The notes under the pieces: generated by a model | What the model was told of the DNA's origin: nothing | Seen by the model: the letters and a program-made list of their open reading frames with translations, nothing else | Database searches by the model: none | Program-made: the position numbers and the translations under genes | DNA from: Phycisphaerae bacterium | GTDB lineage: Bacteria; Planctomycetota; Phycisphaerae; UBA1845; Fen-1342 | Length of the DNA: 5,932 bases | Assembly: GCA_016935035.1 (NCBI GenBank) | Contig: JAFGRR010000057.1 | Span: 1-5,932, forward strand | Reading direction: 5' to 3' | Part shown: positions 4,266-5,932 of the stretch, piece by piece | How positions within the stretch are numbered: the stretch's first letter is position 1 | Layout: each line of letters opens with the position of its first letter

Positions 4266-5932
4266 TCAACTCCCCGACCACGCCGCCCGCAATCTATCGA
4301 CGGACATGGCCGCCCCACCGAGCGCAAACCGCTGGTCGGCGCGCGTCGCCCCAATCACGCTCGCCGTGACACTATTATGCCTTATGAGCGTCCGCAGTTC
4401 GGCCCATGCCTTCGTCTCGACGACGTAGCCCGCGCACCGCGCCGCGAACACGCCAGCGACGACCGGCGCGTCCTCAGCGATATCGACGCCCAGATTACCT
4501 GCGAATGCCATCTCCGCGAGCGCATTCAGCCACCCCTCCTCGCTCGAATCGTGGCACGCGCTCACCAGACCGGATCGCAGCGCTCGCGCCACCACGTTGT
4601 GCACGGCCCGCGCCGCGACCAGATCCAGACCAATGCGCGGCAGCCCGCCGATCAGGACAATGGCCGCGCCCGGCTGCTTCAGATCGGGCGTCACGCAGTG
4701 GTGCACATCGTCGATCAAGCTGATCGCGCTGATCAGCAGCGTATCTGGGATGCGCAACCGCTGCGTCCGGCGAACGTGCTCGGCGATCGCCGGCCACGCC
4801 GCGCCATCAATCCCGCCAGCTCTCTCAGGCCGCACCGCCATGGCTTCAAGAGTCTCAAGCAGCGTCGGTACATCGCCGGCTTGCAGCGCGAATTCGTTAT
4901 TCAGCGAGTCTTTGCCCGATACGAATGGAATGCCATACGCTTTGGCGACGTCGTAACACGCCTGGCAGGCGCGCACCAAGCCGCCGAGCTGCCGCGTGTC
5001 ATCGGTTCTGCCCCAGCAGAAGTTGTCGAGCACCGCAGTACGCGCCGGATCGCCGCCGACGCATACGACGTTCCGGACGGCCTCGTCGATCGCCGCCACC
5101 GCCATCCAATACGGATCATGATCTGACAGGGCCGGTGCCATGCCGCAACCGACCGCCAATCCTCGATCCGAGTTCAGCCGCGGACGCAAGACGGCCGCGT
5201 CGGATGGCCCGCGCCCGGGACCACACAACGGCTTGATCACGCTGCCGCCCTGCACCTCGTGGTCATAGCCGCGGATGATCCAGTGCCGGCCAACCGTGTT
5301 CGCGGCCGCGAGATCCTGCCGCACGCGTTCCAGAAGCTGCTCAGCGGTCATGCCGGCGGGCGCGTCGTCGAATTCCATCACTGACGTCGTCGGCTGCCAC
5401 GAAGCCTCGCGCGTTTGCGCCGGCAGCCCGTCATGCAGGAAACTCATGCGCAAGTCGGCAACCACCCGGCCGCCATACCGTACGACCAGACGCGGCTCAC
5501 CGTCCGCCGCCCCCGTGTTGCCAAACTTGCCGATGACGGTAGCCTCGACCTCTTCCTCATCCATGATGCGCATCAGGCGTTCGAGGTGCTCGGGCGGAAC
5601 CGCCAGCACCATTCGTTCCTGTGCCTCGCTGATCCAGATTTCATCGTAGCGCAGCCCCGCGTATTTCAGCGGCACTTCGTCGAGGCTGACCTCGGCCCCG
5701 ACGCGTTCACCCATCTCCCCCACCGCGCTGCTGAGCCCGCCCGCGCCGCAATCAGTCACCGCCGTGTATAGGCAGCCGTCCGCCTCGTCGCGCGCCCGCA
5801 GCATCGCATCGAGGCAACGCTTCTCCGTGATCGCGTTGCCGATCTGGACGGCGTGGGCGAATTCGTCGGCGTGTGTATCGGTCAGCTCAGCCGATGAGAA
5901 CGTCGCGCCGTGGATGCCGTCGCGTCCGGTTC
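4266..5932 (-). CDS. purL: Phosphoribosylformylglycinamidine synthase PurL, C-terminal 554 residues (5' end beyond right edge)
   Basis: PurL uses ATP and ammonia from glutamine to convert FGAR to FGAM, the fourth step of purine synthesis. The visible part begins in T-G-R-D-G-I-H-G-A-T-F, the conserved glycine-rich motif that in small PurL lies about 200 residues from the start. Counting visible residues, other family landmarks are D-C-G-A-G-G-L-S-S (60-68), S-E-A-Q-E-R-M (101-107), the start of the second ATP-binding half (S-D-R-G-L-A-V-G-C-G, 254-263), D-N-F-C-W-G (302-307), S-G-K-D-S-L-N-N-E (338-346) and C-H-D-S-S-E-E-G (459-466). It ends at a TGA (4268-4266) with no glutaminase domain, so a separate PurQ, and PurS or a fused PurS-like N-terminus, are expected. 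The frame is intact from the right edge. It is the first visible gene of the minus-strand group. The missing start means total length and any PurS fusion cannot be judged. Confidence 0.95.
   Translation of the reverse strand, partial: TGRDGIHGATFSSAELTDTHADEFAHAVQIGNAITEKRCLDAMLRARDEADGCLYTAVTDCGAGGLSSAVGEMGERVGAEVSLDEVPLKYAGLRYDEIWISEAQERMVLAVPPEHLERLMRIMDEEEVEATVIGKFGNTGAADGEPRLVVRYGGRVVADLRMSFLHDGLPAQTREASWQPTTSVMEFDDAPAGMTAEQLLERVRQDLAAANTVGRHWIIRGYDHEVQGGSVIKPLCGPGRGPSDAAVLRPRLNSDRGLAVGCGMAPALSDHDPYWMAVAAIDEAVRNVVCVGGDPARTAVLDNFCWGRTDDTRQLGGLVRACQACYDVAKAYGIPFVSGKDSLNNEFALQAGDVPTLLETLEAMAVRPERAGGIDGAAWPAIAEHVRRTQRLRIPDTLLISAISLIDDVHHCVTPDLKQPGAAIVLIGGLPRIGLDLVAARAVHNVVARALRSGLVSACHDSSEEGWLNALAEMAFAGNLGVDIAEDAPVVAGVFAARCAGYVVETKAWAELRTLIRHNSVTASVIGATRADQRFALGGAAMSVDRLRAAWSGS

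Noticed and set aside
4251..5126. Plus-strand open frame of 291 codons opposite purL
   Set aside because: It is antisense to a well-conserved purL frame, is Arg/Pro/His-rich and resembles no family; a typical GC-rich shadow.
1..5932. CRISPR array, insertion sequence, phage or toxin-antitoxin system
   Set aside because: No regularly spaced repeats, transposase, terminal inverted repeats with target duplication, or toxin/antitoxin motifs were seen on either strand.

Overview
The window looks like a piece of a GC-rich bacterial chromosome, most likely from Planctomycetota (Phycisphaerae-like) or a related lineage of the PVC group. This rests on two PEP-CTERM surface or exported proteins with short PEP-(hydrophobic)-RRR tails, and on a PurL of the stand-alone type carrying motifs I associate with planctomycetes. 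The taxonomic call is inference; no rRNA or other marker is present.

Layout, left to right. Positions 1-58 (minus) are the first 19 codons of a chromosome-segregation ATPase gene, smc, running off the left edge. A roughly 270-base non-coding stretch follows. Then come two plus-strand tandem paralogues (469-1257 and 1549-2343), each with its own sigma-70-like promoter, a structured-looking 5' leader, a strong Shine-Dalgarno and a terminator hairpin. The two proteins are about 78% identical by hand alignment. After a convergent gap without a recognisable gene (2413-2608) lies a minus-strand group, transcribed right to left: purL (5' end beyond the right edge), a small single-pass membrane protein of unknown function, and ribF. 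Gaps of 78 and 70 bases separate them. A promoter-like sequence in front of the membrane protein suggests it and ribF can be transcribed apart from purL.

The housekeeping genes are conventional: SMC (chromosome organisation), PurL (purine synthesis) and RibF (FMN/FAD synthesis). The PEP-CTERM pair is the accessory element. Its proteins should be secreted by Sec, held by the C-terminal hydrophobic segment and processed by an exosortase encoded elsewhere.

The most interesting feature is the leader shared by the two PEP-CTERM genes. An identical 18-nt hairpin and an identical 19-nt hairpin are separated by a poorly conserved linker of different length (16 versus 14 nt). The second hairpin can also form a compact H-type pseudoknot with a conserved TCCC just upstream. 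Its conservation despite a change of reading frame argues for an RNA or DNA element rather than a coding one. I do not recognise it as a known riboswitch or leader family, so it is a candidate new cis-regulatory RNA for PEP-CTERM genes.
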